From the NCBI RefSeq assembly GCF_009829085.1, contig NZ_WUQY01000029.1:1-53916 (forward strand): a stretch of DNA of 53,916 nt, in the 5' to 3' direction. The notes below the pieces were generated by a model that was not told where the DNA came from, did not search any database, and saw nothing but the letters and a program-made list of their open reading frames with translations. Below are positions 46,162-53,916 of the stretch, one piece after another (positions within the stretch are counted from its first letter, which is position 1; each line of letters opens with the position of its first letter). A program made the position numbers and the translations under genes. Source of the stretch: Sphingobacterium bovisgrunnientis (lineage in GTDB: Bacteria > Bacteroidota > Bacteroidia > Sphingobacteriales > Sphingobacteriaceae).

Positions 46162-46265
46162 GGTTGTTCAGTTTAATATGCGAAGATTCCAAAAAGAAAA
46201 CTAACAATTTTAAATTTCACGAAATACTTTCTTTCTGTTATAATTGTTTTCTTATTAAAATAATT

Positions 46266-47588
46266 TTATTTAATATTAAATCCTAATTTCTTTAATCCTT
46301 CTTTAATCTCTGGTGCATTCATAAATAAGTTCCAAATGAACTGCGATCTGTAGTTTTCAATCATTACAACAATAGGTCCTTGGTCAATTGCCAAGTAACG
46401 TTGTGGAAACCAATTAGCCGTCTCGCTATACGCATCATAAAACCCATAATCCCCCCAAACTTTTGATTCTAAATTATTGAAAAGGTAATTTGCAAAACTC
46501 ATACTTTCTTTCGGAGCATAAGGCATTGATGCTAAGGCTGCGGTAGGAGATATGACGCCTTTATCATTATCGGGATGATGTGCATCATACCCACTTACAG
46601 AATAGCTTGCTGTCAATCCCCAACCTTTGTCAGCTCCATATCCCACAAAGTTATTTGGATTTCGTTTTGCATGTTCAATATGTATTTGCGTATGATTATG
46701 GACTATTTTTCCATAATCTACATATTCGTCTTTTAAACCATTAGGGTTTAATCCTAAAAAACTATAATGTGACCAAAATAATGGACCTACTTCACCTGGA
46801 TGAGCATTATGTTTTGCTTCAGTAGGAAGGCCATATTTTTGGATGTCTGTTTTAATTTGACCGCTTCTAGCCCAACCGCGGTCATAAACTTGTTTTTCAA
46901 TAGGAAATGTAGGGGAAGACGCCGCTAATACATAGGTAATTAGACATTCATCAAAACCTTGGATCGGATGATTCATTCCAAATTCGTGTTCTGGACTCCA
47001 ATGCCAATAAATCACATCCTTACCATTTGTGTAATGCTTCCAATTTATTTCTTTCCAGATATTGTCTGCTAATGCTGCTATTTCTTTTTGCTCTTGCGTA
47101 CCATTTTTATAATATTCTCGCACACAGATTAGTGCTTGCGCTAAAAATGCCGTTTCAACAATGTCGCCTCCATTATCTTTATCCCCAAAAGCTTTTACTT
47201 TTCCGCTAGGTCCTTCATACCAATGTGCATAGGCGCCTTGGAACCTAGGTAATTTAGAAAGATATGTAAGTGATTTCTTAAAGCGATCCTGAGCTTCTTG
47301 AGGTTGGATAAACTTGCGTTGTTCGGCAACCAAAATACCCATTAATCCAAATCCACTACCACCGATAGTGATGACGTCCTTATCATTTTGAGGATATTCA
47401 CCATCCATATGGATACGTTCTCTAGCCAAACCTGATGTTGGCTCAGCACCTTCCCAAAAGTATTTGAATGTTTGGTGTTGGATTTTTGTTAGTAAATCTT
47501 CTGTTGCTTTATCGTGCTTATTAATATCAGATGATTTGCATCCTAAAAATAAACATACTGCTAAAATATATATTAATTGTATTCTCAT
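46266..47588 (-). CDS. PF10091 glucoamylase-like lipoprotein, possible GH144 beta-1,2-glucanase
   Basis: The 440-residue protein has a lipoprotein signal (FLGC, Cys17) and the glycoamylase-like alpha/alpha-barrel domain: FKYFWEGAEPTSGLARER, VITIGGSGFGLMGI, YWHWSPEHEFGMNHPIQGFDECLITYVLAASSP in parts, YGADKGWGLTASYS and WFPQRYLAIDQGPIVVMIEN. Bacteroidota members of this family include GH144 endo-beta-1,2-glucanases. The acid residues needed cannot be assigned with certainty. It is the last gene of the SusC/SusD/DUF4886 locus and should sit on the outer membrane or in the periplasm. Confidence 0.78.
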   Translation of the reverse strand: MRIQLIYILAVCLFLGCKSSDINKHDKATEDLLTKIQHQTFKYFWEGAEPTSGLARERIHMDGEYPQNDKDVITIGGSGFGLMGILVAEQRKFIQPQEAQDRFKKSLTYLSKLPRFQGAYAHWYEGPSGKVKAFGDKDNGGDIVETAFLAQALICVREYYKNGTQEQKEIAALADNIWKEINWKHYTNGKDVIYWHWSPEHEFGMNHPIQGFDECLITYVLAASSPTFPIEKQVYDRGWARSGQIKTDIQKYGLPTEAKHNAHPGEVGPLFWSHYSFLGLNPNGLKDEYVDYGKIVHNHTQIHIEHAKRNPNNFVGYGADKGWGLTASYSVSGYDAHHPDNDKGVISPTAALASMPYAPKESMSFANYLFNNLESKVWGDYGFYDAYSETANWFPQRYLAIDQGPIVVMIENYRSQFIWNLFMNAPEIKEGLKKLGFNIK

Positions 47589-47601
47589 AGTGTATGAAAG
47601 T

Positions 47602-47626
47602 GTATTCCTCCATAGCGGAGGAATAC
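47602..47626 (-). promoter_or_regulatory. Intercistronic hairpin enclosing a GGAGG
   Basis: GTATTCCTCC and GGAGGAATAC form a 10-bp stem around five bases in the 42-bp gap between the DUF4886 and PF10091 genes. On the minus strand there is no T-run, so it is not a terminator. The only strong Shine-Dalgarno-like GGAGG I noticed before this start, about 23 bases before the ATG, is buried in the stem. Confidence 0.45.
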
Positions 47627-47630
47627 TAAT

Positions 47631-49100
47631 TTATTTTGAAATAAGTCTTGCGGCTGACAAATAATAAAAGCCAGAGCCATTTGTATTATTTTCACCTGAA
47701 GTAACTGTTACCGTAATCTTACCTGAGCTGTCAGGTTTTATGTCTTTTGCTACTACTGTGTTGGTGCTATTATTTGAAGTATTAAGTCTTACAACGACTT
47801 CGTTAGTTCCAGAGGAAATAAATTTAGTCTCGCGATTATCTGTTACATTGCCCCTTGAACCAAAAAATGTTATATCGTAATTCAAATCTTTATCCAAACC
47901 GATAAGTTCAAATTTACTTTGAGTTATAATCATCCCTCCAAAATCACCTTTTGAATTACCAAAGTAAGAATATCTCGAAACTGTTGAAGGCATGTTCAAT
48001 GGTGTAGTACTCGTTGTAGGTCCATCCGCGTTGACACCATTAAATCTTTGTGTAATGGTTAGTTTAATACCAACATAGGAGCCAATGCTATCCTTTAGAT
48101 TGATGGAAGTACCAGCTAAGAATGAATTAATTTGATTCCAATGATCAGCAGCAGCATTATTACCAAAATCCAATAATACACTGCTTGTCAGAGGTCCGCC
48201 AGCTCCACCCTGAAAATCGGTCATAGGTGTTACTTCGTTAGGTTTTTGTAGAGCCAAATGTGCTGCATTTTGTGCTATGGCAACTTCAAAATCAGATAAA
48301 CCCTGAGGCTTGTAACTGTTACCAATCACATTAGTCCCCATAAGACTTTCATACCATGTACATGCAGCTAAATATCTTCCTAATGGCATGCTCAAGTGGT
48401 AGCCATCTCGCGTGAAATTATCTTCCACGACGCTAGTTCTACCATTTTGTATTGCTGTACCTGCCGGAATAATCATATCGATGTCAACCAATTGTTTCGC
48501 TTTATTGACAGCGTCAACAATGGCTGTGTACATCTGCATTTGGTCTTTGTTGTAATTATCAAAACCAGCATGTGTAGAATTTTTGGCGTATGCCCAAGTT
48601 TGGTATAAGATAAATTTTACATTTTCATTTTTAGCACGTGGTGCTACATAATTGTACAATTCAGCTAAAGAGGCAGACCAGGTATCAAATTTCCCTGAAT
48701 TAGAACTTTCTTGCTGAAAGCTGATATGTGTCCAATTTTCGCTTGCTAAAGCCGTAGCTATTGATGTGTTTGCTACTGTAGTTTTATTTCCTTCAGCATC
48801 AATTTTACGAAAGCTATATGCACCTGCATTTGCTTTTATATTGTTTACATGTTGTTCTAATGTAGCTCCGCCGATGTACAGATTTCCAATAATGATTTTC
48901 TGTCCATTAGCTTTAGCAAGATCATACAAATGTGTTTCTATGGCATCTTCGGAAAAACTATTACCAATAGCAAGTACACGAATAGTTCCATCATCTTCTG
49001 GATCAGGAATGATATTCATTACTGGTCGTTCCATTTTTTGACAGCTCATAAAAGCGAGTAATGTCAAAAAGGAAAATATTTTATATATATTAATTTTCAT
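47631..49100 (-). CDS. DUF4886 SGNH-hydrolase-like lipoprotein
   Basis: The 489-residue protein has a lipoprotein signal (FMSC, about Cys20), then a DUF4886 domain of SGNH-hydrolase type: VLAIGNSFSEDAIE (nucleophile Ser), GNLYIGGATLEQH, THISFQQES and FTRDGYHLSMPLGRY (Asp/His pair). The C-terminal 200 residues are a separate beta-rich domain of unknown role, possibly sugar binding. A carbohydrate esterase function in glycan breakdown is likely by context. It lies between SusD and the PF10091 gene, 18 bp after SusD. Confidence 0.75.
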   Translation of the reverse strand: MKINIYKIFSFLTLLAFMSCQKMERPVMNIIPDPEDDGTIRVLAIGNSFSEDAIETHLYDLAKANGQKIIIGNLYIGGATLEQHVNNIKANAGAYSFRKIDAEGNKTTVANTSIATALASENWTHISFQQESSNSGKFDTWSASLAELYNYVAPRAKNENVKFILYQTWAYAKNSTHAGFDNYNKDQMQMYTAIVDAVNKAKQLVDIDMIIPAGTAIQNGRTSVVEDNFTRDGYHLSMPLGRYLAACTWYESLMGTNVIGNSYKPQGLSDFEVAIAQNAAHLALQKPNEVTPMTDFQGGAGGPLTSSVLLDFGNNAAADHWNQINSFLAGTSINLKDSIGSYVGIKLTITQRFNGVNADGPTTSTTPLNMPSTVSRYSYFGNSKGDFGGMIITQSKFELIGLDKDLNYDITFFGSRGNVTDNRETKFISSGTNEVVVRLNTSNNSTNTVVAKDIKPDSSGKITVTVTSGENNTNGSGFYYLSAARLISK

Positions 49101-49118
49101 AAGTTATCAATTTATAGC

Positions 49119-50612
49119 TTATCTGTAGTCTGGGTTTTGCACTAAAACACCAGCAGATTTATCAATTTCTGGCTGAGGAATAGGGAAGAAGCGGTGTTTT
49201 AACTGGTAGTTTACATGTCCTGCATCTCGCATAGTTTCTACATCAATATCCCAACGTATTAGATCATAAAAACGTTCATTTTCCATTCCTAATTCGACTT
49301 GTCTTTCATGACGAATCGCATTACGAAGAGCTACTTGATCGCGTGTAGTCACGGCTGGTAAAACAGCAGCGTTACCACCTCTTGCACGTGCTCTCACACG
49401 TTCAAGAAAATCCAAGGCTAAGTCAACATTTGCGTTTCCACCCACTTCATTTGCTGCTTCTGCTGCTAACAGAACCACATCAGCATAGCGAATCAGACGT
49501 ACATTGAACCAATCTCCAAACCTGCTTCCGTATCTTGTACGTAATGTAGGGTTAGTATATACTTTTTTGTTCCAATATGGTCGTGGAAGGTTATCTGGTA
49601 ATACTTCACCATATGGTTCATTGCGTTGTCCAGAATATAAAAATGTTACATCTTTTCGTGGATCATTTACCTCAAAAGCCTCTAGCAATCTAGGATGTGG
49701 AATATTCCAACCCCAGCCCAAATCCCAAGAACCTGATCCGCGTACACCTTGACGGCTGGCATAAGTAACACCAAAATTTTGTACGCCATCAAATAGTGCT
49801 TGTATTTCGAAAATTGATTCTTTGCTATTTTCACTTTCCTCACGGAAAATCATATTGTAAGGAACACTCAAATCATAAACTTCAGAATTAATTACTTGCA
49901 TAGCAGATGCCAGAGCTTCACTAAACCTCTTACGTGCCATTAGCGTTTTAGTTTGCACAGCTAAAGCAGCACCTTTAGTAATACGTCCAGGATGACTGGG
50001 CCATGTCGAGGGTAAATAGGCTACGGCGTCCGTTAAGTCAGCATCAATTTGCTGATAAATATCATTAATACTTGATTTCGGAATATTCGCGGAAGCTTGA
50101 TCTGTAATTTTAAAAGTTACTAAAGGAACTTCTCCAAATGTTCTGACCATATTAAAATAAGCCCATGCACGTAGGAATTTCATTTCTCCAATATTGGCTA
50201 ATGTACCTTCAGATGGATTATCGATAGAATCTGCAGTCGCTAGTACATTATTGGTCAAATTGATTAGGTTGTAATGCCCAGACCAGTAGTTGTTCACTAA
50301 CCAATAATCCAGCGGATAATTGAAATTATCAAATATTGGTCCTGCGCCAGCCTCATCTCCCGTGCTACTTCCTAATTGCGCATCATCAGAACGAATGTTG
50401 TGTAATGCAACATACGGTAGTCCACTGGTCGCCTCAGATCGTAAGCCGGCATATGCGGCAAAAACTTGTCCCTCTAAGGATCCTGTAGGCATATCTTCTT
50501 CTGTAAATCTTCCTTTAGGCTTAATATCTAACCAATCTTTACTGCAGCTAGCAAAGAGTAAAACAAGGAAAATGCCTGTGATTATTTTATATCTATTTGT
50601 TATTGTTTTCAT
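49119..50612 (-). CDS. SusD/RagB family glycan-binding outer-membrane lipoprotein
   Basis: The 497-residue protein begins with a lipoprotein signal (FASC, about Cys23) and follows the SusD/RagB fold: DWLDIKPKGRFTEED, TPR-like helices (GEMKFLRAWAYFNMVRTFGEVPLVT), IYQQIDADLTDAVAYLP and the C-terminal RHERQVELGMENERFYDLIRWD plus HRFFPIPQPEID. It caps the SusC channel and captures oligosaccharides at the cell surface. It lies 20 bp downstream of SusC on the same strand. Confidence 0.93.
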   Translation of the reverse strand: MKTITNRYKIITGIFLVLLFASCSKDWLDIKPKGRFTEEDMPTGSLEGQVFAAYAGLRSEATSGLPYVALHNIRSDDAQLGSSTGDEAGAGPIFDNFNYPLDYWLVNNYWSGHYNLINLTNNVLATADSIDNPSEGTLANIGEMKFLRAWAYFNMVRTFGEVPLVTFKITDQASANIPKSSINDIYQQIDADLTDAVAYLPSTWPSHPGRITKGAALAVQTKTLMARKRFSEALASAMQVINSEVYDLSVPYNMIFREESENSKESIFEIQALFDGVQNFGVTYASRQGVRGSGSWDLGWGWNIPHPRLLEAFEVNDPRKDVTFLYSGQRNEPYGEVLPDNLPRPYWNKKVYTNPTLRTRYGSRFGDWFNVRLIRYADVVLLAAEAANEVGGNANVDLALDFLERVRARARGGNAAVLPAVTTRDQVALRNAIRHERQVELGMENERFYDLIRWDIDVETMRDAGHVNYQLKHRFFPIPQPEIDKSAGVLVQNPDYR

Positions 50613-50632
50613 AATGATGACCTAAATAATCG

Positions 50633-53632
50633 TTAAAAATTTAAGTTTAAACCAAAGGTATAAATGGCAGGAACTGGGTAAGTACCATTGTCAATACCAA
50701 ATGATGTGGTACTTCCGCCAATTTCAGGCGTGAAACCTGTATTTTTCGAAAATGTAGCAACGTTCTGTGCATTCAAGAATAGGCGCAAACTTTTCAAACG
50801 CATACGTGATACTGTTTCTGCTGGTAAAGTATATCCCAATGAAATATCACGAATTCTGAAAAAACTTCCATCTTCAATGAAATAAGTAGAATATTGTCTG
50901 TTGACTGATCTTCCTTCGTGTAGGATTGGCTCCCAATTGGATGTACCCACACCATTCCATCTGCCTAATCTATCGGTCAAGAAATTGTAAGTAGCAAATT
51001 GATTTTGATTCCACGTTCTTAGGATTTCGTTACCATAAAGACCTTGTAATTCAATTCCTAAATCAAAATTCTTGTAAGAAGTACCTAATGATATACCATA
51101 ATAGAAATCAGGAGTCGGGTTTCCTATCATTGTTCTATCTTGTGAATTAATGGTTCCATTACCATCGATATCTCTGTATTTGATGTCACCTGGTAAGAAT
51201 GCTCCACCACCTAAACCATTTGTTGCATATTGATCAACATCTGCTTGTGTTTGGAATATTCCATCATGTATATACCCCCAAAAATAACCGATAGGGTAGC
51301 CAGCAATTGTTCTCGATGCACCATTGATAATATCATAGCCATCTGTCGAAAGTTTTACAACTTTGTTTTTTACAGTTGTAATATTACCACCAATTGTGTA
51401 GCTCCAATCTTCATTAATGGTTTGTGCCCAAGTCACACCAGCTTCAATACCTTTGTTTTGAATTGTACCTAAATTGCTTAAGCCTGGTTTACTTCCTAGA
51501 ATACCTGGTACACGTACTAAAATATCTTCCGTGTTTTTATTGTAGTATACAGCTTCGACACTTAAACGGTTTTGAAGCGCATTCAATTCAAAACCAGCTT
51601 CCCAGGATTTCACTACTTCCCAATGTAAGTTCGGGTCTGGGATATATTCAGCTTCATAAGCTGGAATTAATTGATCTCCAAATACAGCAGAATTCCCTGG
51701 AACCATTAATGGATACATTGGGTACCAATTTCCGCCAACATTTTGGTTACCTAGTGAAGCCCATGAAGCTTTTAATTTCAGATTATTGATAGATTCAACA
51801 TTTTGCATAAAGCTCTCTTGACTTACCACCCAAGCAGTACCGATTGAGTAGAAATTTTGCCAAGGCTTACCATTTTTTGCAAATGCAGAACTTCCATCTC
51901 TTCGGAAAGAGGTATTGATCAAATATTTACCGTCGTAATTGTATAATGCTCTACCCAGCCAAGAAAGCGTGCGGTATTCTGATGCGGTTGAATTTCCTGT
52001 TGTAGTGTTTGGATCTCCAATATTTACGTACCAATAATCTGGATCATTTGGGATTTCTAAACCTTCACCTTGGGTTCTACGCGCAGTAGTAGCTTCAAGT
52101 CCTTGTAAATAAGTTGTAAAACCTCCCATCAAGGTTAGATTGTGCTTATCAAACGTATTTCTGTAGTTCAATAACCAGTCTGTTTGGTATTTGTAATGCG
52201 TATTTTGTTCGTGATTTACCGAAGTTAATTGGTTACCAATACGTTCCCTTTTGTCATCACCCTGGATATCTGGGTTATATACCGAAACTAAACCTTGATA
52301 AGATCTGAAATTATTAAATCCATAATCCGCGGATAAATTAACTCTGAAATTGAAGTTCTTTAGAAAATCAACCTCTGCATACCAATTTGCTAATGCACGA
52401 TAGTTGATTCCAATATATGTGTTTTTACGTTCTTCAATATCCACTAATGGATTGTTTACTTGTGCACGTTGAAAGTCCGGAAGAGAATGATAAAGACCGT
52501 ATTCATTGTTGAAGACAGGAGCTATAGGTGCGGCAAGTATTGCACCGAAAACTCCTCGCTCTTGCGGTAAACGTGCTCTATAGCCATTCAAGACAATACC
52601 TGTCCGAAAATTATCCGTTAGTTTAACCTCATCTGTCACGTTGAAAGTGATTTGGCTGTGCTTTTCGTGATTAATAGTACCTTCATCCTTAGAATATCCC
52701 AAGCCCATTCGAAAGGTGTTTTTATCTGTTGCACCACTGACGCTTAGATTATTGTAGTTCAAAATTCCGTTAGTAAAAATTTCGTCTTGCCAGTTTGTAT
52801 TTCCTGTCCAATTTGTATAGTCGTATGGGTAATTACCTTGGTTAAAACGTTGTTCCTCATACAATTCTTTGAATTGTTCGGCATTTGCCATATCCATATG
52901 TTTTGCTACATTCTTAACACCTATTCGAGAATTAAATTCAAAATTCAGTTGACCTAGTTTTGCTCGCTTAGTAGTGATAGCAATAACACCATTTGCTCCA
53001 CGAACACCGAAAATCGCTAAGCTGGAAGGGTCTCTTAGCACTTCAATCGTTTCGATGTCATTTGGATTTAGGTAATTAATATTGTCATTTAACAATCCAT
53101 CAACGACATAGAGTGGCTTAGCTCCATTGATTGAATTAGTACCACGGATACGAATATCTGGTTCTTGACCTGGTCTACCAGAATTCGTAACTTGTAGTCC
53201 CGGAACCTTACCTTGCAAATTTGCAACAGGGTTAGTACCTGGTTTGTCCACAATGTCTTCACCCTTAATTTGGGTGATAGAACCAGTTAAGTCACGTTTT
53301 CTAGCTGTACCGTATCCGATGACTACTACTTCTTCTAAAGCATTATCGTCGCTTACAAGAAAAACATCTATCGATGTCTGGTTTCCAACAACGATATCTT
53401 GTGATTGATAGCCAATAAATGTAAATGTCAACGTATCACCCACTACAGCAGCAATAGAATATTGACCTACAGCATTTGTTTGTACCGCTGTCGACTTATT
53501 TTTAATAGCGACAGTAACCCCTGGTATAGTGACTAAAGATTGCTCATCTTTTACTACACCAGAAATTGTATTTTGCGCAATAACCGAATTAGCATAGAGC
53601 AAAACCATGAATAAAGTAAATATATACCTCAT
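50633..53632 (-). CDS. SusC/RagA TonB-linked outer-membrane transporter
   Basis: The 999-residue protein has a signal peptide (ending SVIAQ, about residue 19), an N-terminal CarboxypepD_reg-like domain (SGVVKDEQS...), the TonB-box region EEVVVIGYGTARKRDLTGSI, a plug domain (IRGTNSINGAKPLYVVDGLL, FGVRGANGVIAITTK) and a 22-strand barrel ending in YTFGLNLNF. It has no STN domain, so ECF-sigma/anti-sigma control is less likely than hybrid-kinase or other control. With SusD it imports a glycan oligomer, the entry step of this PUL. Confidence 0.94.
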   Translation of the reverse strand: MRYIFTLFMVLLYANSVIAQNTISGVVKDEQSLVTIPGVTVAIKNKSTAVQTNAVGQYSIAAVVGDTLTFTFIGYQSQDIVVGNQTSIDVFLVSDDNALEEVVVIGYGTARKRDLTGSITQIKGEDIVDKPGTNPVANLQGKVPGLQVTNSGRPGQEPDIRIRGTNSINGAKPLYVVDGLLNDNINYLNPNDIETIEVLRDPSSLAIFGVRGANGVIAITTKRAKLGQLNFEFNSRIGVKNVAKHMDMANAEQFKELYEEQRFNQGNYPYDYTNWTGNTNWQDEIFTNGILNYNNLSVSGATDKNTFRMGLGYSKDEGTINHEKHSQITFNVTDEVKLTDNFRTGIVLNGYRARLPQERGVFGAILAAPIAPVFNNEYGLYHSLPDFQRAQVNNPLVDIEERKNTYIGINYRALANWYAEVDFLKNFNFRVNLSADYGFNNFRSYQGLVSVYNPDIQGDDKRERIGNQLTSVNHEQNTHYKYQTDWLLNYRNTFDKHNLTLMGGFTTYLQGLEATTARRTQGEGLEIPNDPDYWYVNIGDPNTTTGNSTASEYRTLSWLGRALYNYDGKYLINTSFRRDGSSAFAKNGKPWQNFYSIGTAWVVSQESFMQNVESINNLKLKASWASLGNQNVGGNWYPMYPLMVPGNSAVFGDQLIPAYEAEYIPDPNLHWEVVKSWEAGFELNALQNRLSVEAVYYNKNTEDILVRVPGILGSKPGLSNLGTIQNKGIEAGVTWAQTINEDWSYTIGGNITTVKNKVVKLSTDGYDIINGASRTIAGYPIGYFWGYIHDGIFQTQADVDQYATNGLGGGAFLPGDIKYRDIDGNGTINSQDRTMIGNPTPDFYYGISLGTSYKNFDLGIELQGLYGNEILRTWNQNQFATYNFLTDRLGRWNGVGTSNWEPILHEGRSVNRQYSTYFIEDGSFFRIRDISLGYTLPAETVSRMRLKSLRLFLNAQNVATFSKNTGFTPEIGGSTTSFGIDNGTYPVPAIYTFGLNLNF

Positions 53633-53813
53633 ATAATTTTGATTTATAATTTTTTATGTTTAATTGTTTGGCAGCTTTTGTGTGTTGTGATAATGATGTT
53701 TTATGTACATATCACTATGTTAGCGTTCTACACAAGTGTATATTAAACAAATAAGTACGGTTTTCGTTTGCGAAATACTTAAATTTTATGCCATGCTTAG
53801 GGTATAAAATAAA
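53633..53813 (-). other. SusC upstream region
   Basis: AT-rich leader and promoter region of the SusC operon. I found no exact TAnnTTTG box on the minus strand and no coding frame I would defend. A regulator gene, if adjacent, would be beyond the right edge. Confidence 0.4.
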
Positions 53814-53842
53814 AAACGGGATATGAATTTCATATCCCGTTT
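53814..53842 (-). terminator. Terminator of a gene beyond the right edge
   Basis: AAACGGGATATGA pairs with TCATATCCCGTTT around three bases. On the minus strand it is followed by T6 ATTTT, a strong tail, so it should end a leftward transcript that starts outside the window. On the plus strand the tail is weaker. Confidence 0.7.
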
Positions 53843-53916
53843 CTTGACTTTGGCTAGTTTCTCATATATGAAAGAAGAAACAGCATTATTCATGATTTTA
53901 CCTTGTTTCGCTAATT

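Noticed and set aside
51424..51789. 121-codon plus-strand open frame
   Set aside because: Antisense shadow of the SusC gene; no recognisable protein features.
53786..53916. Minus-strand open frame entering from the right edge
   Set aside because: The frame is open for 43 codons but runs straight through a strong terminator hairpin, which argues that it is 3' untranslated sequence rather than coding.

Overview
The window looks like a chromosomal stretch of a member of the Bacteroidota, most likely of the Sphingobacteriaceae. Several lines of evidence point there: a SusC/SusD pair, a type IX secretion 'plug' protein, paired M16 peptidases, a WbqC-family protein, AT-rich sequence, few Shine-Dalgarno sequences, and a promoter of the TTG-N19-TAnnTTTG type in front of the tRNA gene. 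The genus is inference. I see no rRNA, CRISPR array, prophage or insertion sequence.

Layout. (1) 1-9.3 kb: a tRNA-Ser cut by the left edge, a bestrophin-like channel, a GH25 lysozyme-like protein with thioredoxin, a CNNM/CBS protein, a sugar-kinase/CBM9-like pair, a small membrane protein between two palindromic terminators, and an ArsC-like/M1 peptidase/CarboxypepD operon. (2) 9.6-20 kb: housekeeping genes fbaA, lepA, folD, an LEA-like lipoprotein, a GreA-like factor, a D-cysteine desulfhydrase-type PLP enzyme, an RluD-type pseudouridine synthase, a class IV aminotransferase, a DEDDh exonuclease and trxB. (3) 20-30.6 kb, mostly minus strand: an amino-acid permease, the T9SS plug protein, dapA, ligA, a glycosyltransferase and a lipid acyltransferase. 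Then come WbqC, an outer-membrane protein, a pair of repeated hairpin units and an acetyltransferase. (4) 30.7-35.1 kb: gpsA-hemF-M16-M16. (5) 35.2-44 kb: a NamZ-like DUF1343 protein and an AraC regulator, divergent from a seven-gene L-fucose operon. (6) 44-53.6 kb, minus strand: a split and degenerate hybrid sensor kinase, then a polysaccharide utilisation locus (SusC, SusD, DUF4886, PF10091 glycosidase).

How the genes fit together. The fucose operon encodes a complete non-phosphorylative route: FucP uptake, mutarotation, L-fucose dehydrogenase, lactonase, an UxaA-type L-fuconate dehydratase, 2-keto-3-deoxy-L-fuconate dehydrogenase, and an FAH-type hydrolase giving pyruvate and L-lactate. 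The AraC gene faces it across a 146-bp gap holding four TTGG-type direct repeats and a perfect palindrome. The neighbouring PUL would import and cut an outer-membrane glycan, possibly a beta-1,2-glucan.

Points most worth a second look: two copies of a unit at 29769-29969 with an identical 36-base leader, a covarying terminator stem and the same UCUCC loop; the kinase split by a -1 frame change and carrying Asn in place of its phospho-accepting His; and the operator-like repeats before fucP.
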